NCBI GenBank assembly: GCA_018712075.1
Contig: DVHN01000033.1
Location: 1-47,155 of the forward strand
DNA length: 47,155 nucleotides
Reading direction: 5' to 3'
DNA from: Candidatus Fimimorpha faecalis
GTDB taxonomy: Bacteria; Bacillota; Clostridia; Lachnospirales; Lachnospiraceae
In this document: positions 44,936-47,155 of the stretch, in pieces
How the letters are laid out: every line of letters begins with the position of its first letter
Position numbering within the stretch: the stretch's first letter is position 1
The notes under the pieces: model-generated
The model's database searches: none
Seen by the model: the letters and a program-made list of their open reading frames with translations, nothing else
What the model was told of the DNA's origin: nothing
Program-made: the position numbers and the translations under genes

Positions 44936-46006
44936 ATGAGCTATAAAGTATTAGTTATTAATCCAGGTTCCACCTCCACTAAGATTGGTGTATTTGAGGA
45001 TGAAACACTTTTATTTGAAGAAACACTTCGTCATTCTACTGATGAAATTGCTCAGTATGCTACTATTGTAGATCAGAAAGATTTTCGTAAAAAAATTATC
45101 ATTGATTTTCTTTCCTCTAAAAACTTTGATGCCAAAGATTTAGATGTTGTAGTAGGTCGTGGCGGTTTATTAAAACCAATCCCAGGCGGTACTTATGCAG
45201 TATCTGATGAATTATTGGCCGACTTAAAAGTTGGTGTACAAGGACAACATGCTTCTAACTTAGGTGGTATTTTAGCAAGAGAAATCGCAGATGAGATCGG
45301 TGTTCCTTCCTATATCGTTGATCCAGTCGTTGTTGACGAATTGACACCTATTGCCAGATATTCTGGTGTACCAGAACTCCCAAGAACAAGTATTTTCCAT
45401 GCTTTAAATCAAAAAGCAGTTGCAAAACGTTATGCAAAGGAAATTGGAAAAGCTTATGAAGACGTCAACTTAATCGTTGTACATATGGGCGGTGGTGTTT
45501 CCGTTGGTGCTCATACAAATGGTAAGATTGTCGATGTTTTCAATGCCTTGGACGGTGAAGGTTCCTTCTCCCCAGAACGTGCAGGTTGTGTACCAGCTGT
45601 TCCATTAATGAGAATGTGTTTCTCTGGTAAATATACAGAAAAAGAAATGTATAAAAAGTTAGTTGGTAATGGCGGCTTGAACGCTTATCTTCATACTAAT
45701 GATATGCGTGATGTAAACCGCATGGCATTTGAAGAAGGCAATGAAGAAGCCAAAAATGTATTTGATGCATTTATCTATCAGATCTGTAAAGACATCGGAG
45801 CTATGGCAACTGTATTGAAAGGCAAAGTAGATCAGATTGTCTTAACTGGCGGTATTGCTTATGGAAAAGAAGTATGTGATGCAATCAAAGATCGTGTCTC
45901 CTTTATTGCAAATATTACGGTATATCCTGGTGAAGATGAATTACTTGCATTGGCTCAAGGAGCATTACGTGTATTAGACGGTACTGAAAAAGCAATGGAA
46001 TATTAA
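44936..46006 (+). CDS. buk: Butyrate kinase
   Basis: Buk makes ATP from butyryl-phosphate, releasing butyrate. The 356 residues belong to the acetokinase family: [17 protein letters not shown] (phosphate 1 loop, about 4-20), [13 protein letters not shown] (phosphate 2, about 180-192) and [12 protein letters not shown] (adenosine loop, about 300). The start at 44936 has AAGGAG before it; the longer frame to 44897 overlaps ptb and lacks a ribosome site. Butyrate producers of this type use Ptb-Buk where others use butyryl-CoA:acetate CoA-transferase. Confidence 0.96.
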   Translation: MSYKVLVINPGSTSTKIGVFEDETLLFEETLRHSTDEIAQYATIVDQKDFRKKIIIDFLSSKNFDAKDLDVVVGRGGLLKPIPGGTYAVSDELLADLKVGVQGQHASNLGGILAREIADEIGVPSYIVDPVVVDELTPIARYSGVPELPRTSIFHALNQKAVAKRYAKEIGKAYEDVNLIVVHMGGGVSVGAHTNGKIVDVFNALDGEGSFSPERAGCVPAVPLMRMCFSGKYTEKEMYKKLVGNGGLNAYLHTNDMRDVNRMAFEEGNEEAKNVFDAFIYQICKDIGAMATVLKGKVDQIVLTGGIAYGKEVCDAIKDRVSFIANITVYPGEDELLALAQGALRVLDGTEKAMEY

Positions 46007-46032
46007 TTTCACAACGTTTTTATAAAAGAAAT

Positions 46033-46069
46033 AGAGGGTACTGATCCTAAGATGCAGCTACCCTCTTTT
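46033..46069 (+). terminator. Terminator of ptb-buk
   Basis: AGAGGGTA (46033-46040) and TACCCTCT (46059-46066) form a perfect 8-bp stem followed by TTT, 26 nt past the buk stop. Confidence 0.88.
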
Positions 46070-46170
46070 CCTTTGATATAATACTTCTTTCAATCCCTGC
46101 TTTTCAGCATAAGACATATCCTTCTTTATCCTCAATAGTATAACAACAATCATGGAAAGGGTTTACTTGT

Positions 46171-47155
46171 ATGAATAAAAAAGAAGTTTCGGAAATAAAA
46201 AAATTAATGGCTCCCGACCGCAGTGCAATTACTCGAATCTGCGGATGTTATGTAGATGGAGAAAAACGGAAAAAAACCGAATTAAAAGAAGCTTTTCTTT
46301 CACTTTCTCAGGAAGAAATGTTTAAATACTTTGAAATTTTCCGAAAAACATTATCTGGAACAATTGGAAAAAACTTAATTAACTTAGATTTTCCTTTAGA
46401 TCAAGAATTTGAAGATGGAACTCAAAAGTTCCTGCTCCGCCTTAGAGACAGCCAACTAAAAGATGAAACATTATTAGAAGAATTTTATAATAAAATTATT
46501 GAATTTTACTATTATGGAGAAAACTACTATATTATATTAATTCATGGAGCCTATGATATCCCAAAGCGTGGCAGTGACAATATCGAGATGGAAGATGCCT
46601 CCGACTCTGTATATGAATATTTACTCTGTTCCATCTGTCCTGTTAAACTATCAAAAGCAGGTCTTTGCTATAATACACAAAACAATACGATTGAAGAACG
46701 TGTCCGTGACTGGATTGTAGAAGTTCCAGATTGTGGATTTTTATTTCCTGCATTCCATGACCGCAATGCAGACATTCATAGTATGCTCTATTATTCAAAA
46801 AACGCCAAGGAATTACAAGATAGTTTTATTCAAAATCTACTCGGATGTACTGCTCCACTCACTGCTGTAAACCAAAAAGAATCTTTTAATACTTTATTAG
46901 AAGAAACATTAAAAGAACAATGCAATTTTGAAACCGTTCGCACGATACATGAAAAAATAGCCGAAGAAATGAAAGAACAAGAAAACCAGGAAAACTCTGC
47001 ACCAGTTACCTTAAACCGTAATGAAGTAAAGAAAATTTTGGAACATGCCGCCAACACTGATATTGAAGATTTCGACCAAGCATTTGAAGAATCGGTTGGA
47101 GAATCTTCAGAACTACTCGCTTCCAACATTACAAACACTCAAAAATTTGAAATAA
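46171..47155 (+). CDS. DUF4317 family protein, cut by window end
   Basis: An open frame from ATG 46171 runs 328 codons to the window edge without a stop. It begins MNKKEVSEIKKLMAPDRSAI and continues TRICGCYVDGEKRKKTELKE, with FRKTLSGTIGKNLINLDFPLD further on. This is the pattern of DUF4317, a soluble protein family common in Lachnospiraceae and Ruminococcaceae with no known role. The middle has ILIHGAYDIPKRGSDN and CPVKLSKAGLCYN. The ribosome site (GGAAAGGG, 9-10 nt before ATG) is modest. It lies after the ptb-buk terminator and so is probably transcribed on its own. Confidence 0.85.
   Translation, partial: MNKKEVSEIKKLMAPDRSAITRICGCYVDGEKRKKTELKEAFLSLSQEEMFKYFEIFRKTLSGTIGKNLINLDFPLDQEFEDGTQKFLLRLRDSQLKDETLLEEFYNKIIEFYYYGENYYIILIHGAYDIPKRGSDNIEMEDASDSVYEYLLCSICPVKLSKAGLCYNTQNNTIEERVRDWIVEVPDCGFLFPAFHDRNADIHSMLYYSKNAKELQDSFIQNLLGCTAPLTAVNQKESFNTLLEETLKEQCNFETVRTIHEKIAEEMKEQENQENSAPVTLNRNEVKKILEHAANTDIEDFDQAFEESVGESSELLASNITNTQKFEI

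Noticed and set aside
46830-47138. 102-residue minus-strand open frame at the window end
   Set aside because: It is antisense to the DUF4317 gene, whose family match is clear.
1-47155. tRNA or rRNA genes
   Set aside because: I looked for cloverleaf and conserved rRNA sequences in all intergenic gaps and saw none. No search program was run.

Overview
This window is about 47 kb of a low-GC chromosome from an obligately anaerobic, fermentative Firmicute, most likely a butyrate-forming Lachnospiraceae-type gut Clostridium. The evidence is the clostridial gene order (yceD-rpmF-plsX-acpP-rnc-smc-ftsY and ylxM-ffh-rpsP-khpA-rimM-trmD), strong Shine-Dalgarno sites, TTGACA-17-TATAAT promoters, a trimeric [FeFe] hydrogenase, a Ptb-Buk butyrate module and DUF4317, DUF711 and GBS_Bsp-like proteins. 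The genus is not determined.

Layout. Positions 1-16058 are almost all minus strand: infC-rpmI-rplT behind an attenuated leader (to 1730); a secreted four-repeat GBS_Bsp-like protein; the ylxM-ffh-rpsP-khpA-rimM-trmD operon (3265-7126); and yceD-rpmF-plsX-acpP-rnc-smc-ftsY-ilvA (7164-16058), from a consensus promoter and with internal terminators. From 16122 transcription turns to plus: a MarR regulator and a MATE exporter with matching operators; hydC-hydB-hydA with a Rex-like operator on its -10 box; an unknown 151-residue protein; a three-gene ABC-2 exporter behind a long structured leader; and tmcAL. Positions 27114-34000 are an accessory stretch: a pseudogene with two stop codons, a lone 817-residue metallophosphoesterase with an ATP-cone-like segment, a decayed second copy of the tmcAL 3' end, an alpha/beta hydrolase, a repeat-rich lipoprotein and an AAA/PD-(D/E)XK protein. 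Positions 34073-43714 are minus-strand core genes (ilvE, folA, DUF711, ACT, walJ, coaE, polA, a zinc-finger membrane protein, an ATP-grasp enzyme). The window ends with plus-strand ptb-buk and a DUF4317 gene cut by the window edge.

How it fits together. Ribosome assembly (L20, L35, L32, S16, RimM, TrmD, IF3), SRP targeting (YlxM, Ffh, FtsY), phospholipid and acyl-carrier supply (PlsX, AcpP) and chromosome handling (Smc, PolA) form the growth core. HydABC and Ptb-Buk are two ends of the same fermentation: reoxidation of NADH and ferredoxin as H2, and ATP from butyryl-CoA. Both have an 18-bp Rex-like sequence placed the same way on a TATAAT box, which suggests shared redox control.

Best candidates for something new: the metallophosphoesterase/ATP-cone protein in a 3.1-kb insert bracketed by a duplicated tmcAL end; the structured, possibly switching leader of the ABC-2 exporter; and the paired MarR operators. 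All of this was read by eye. No database search or folding program was run.
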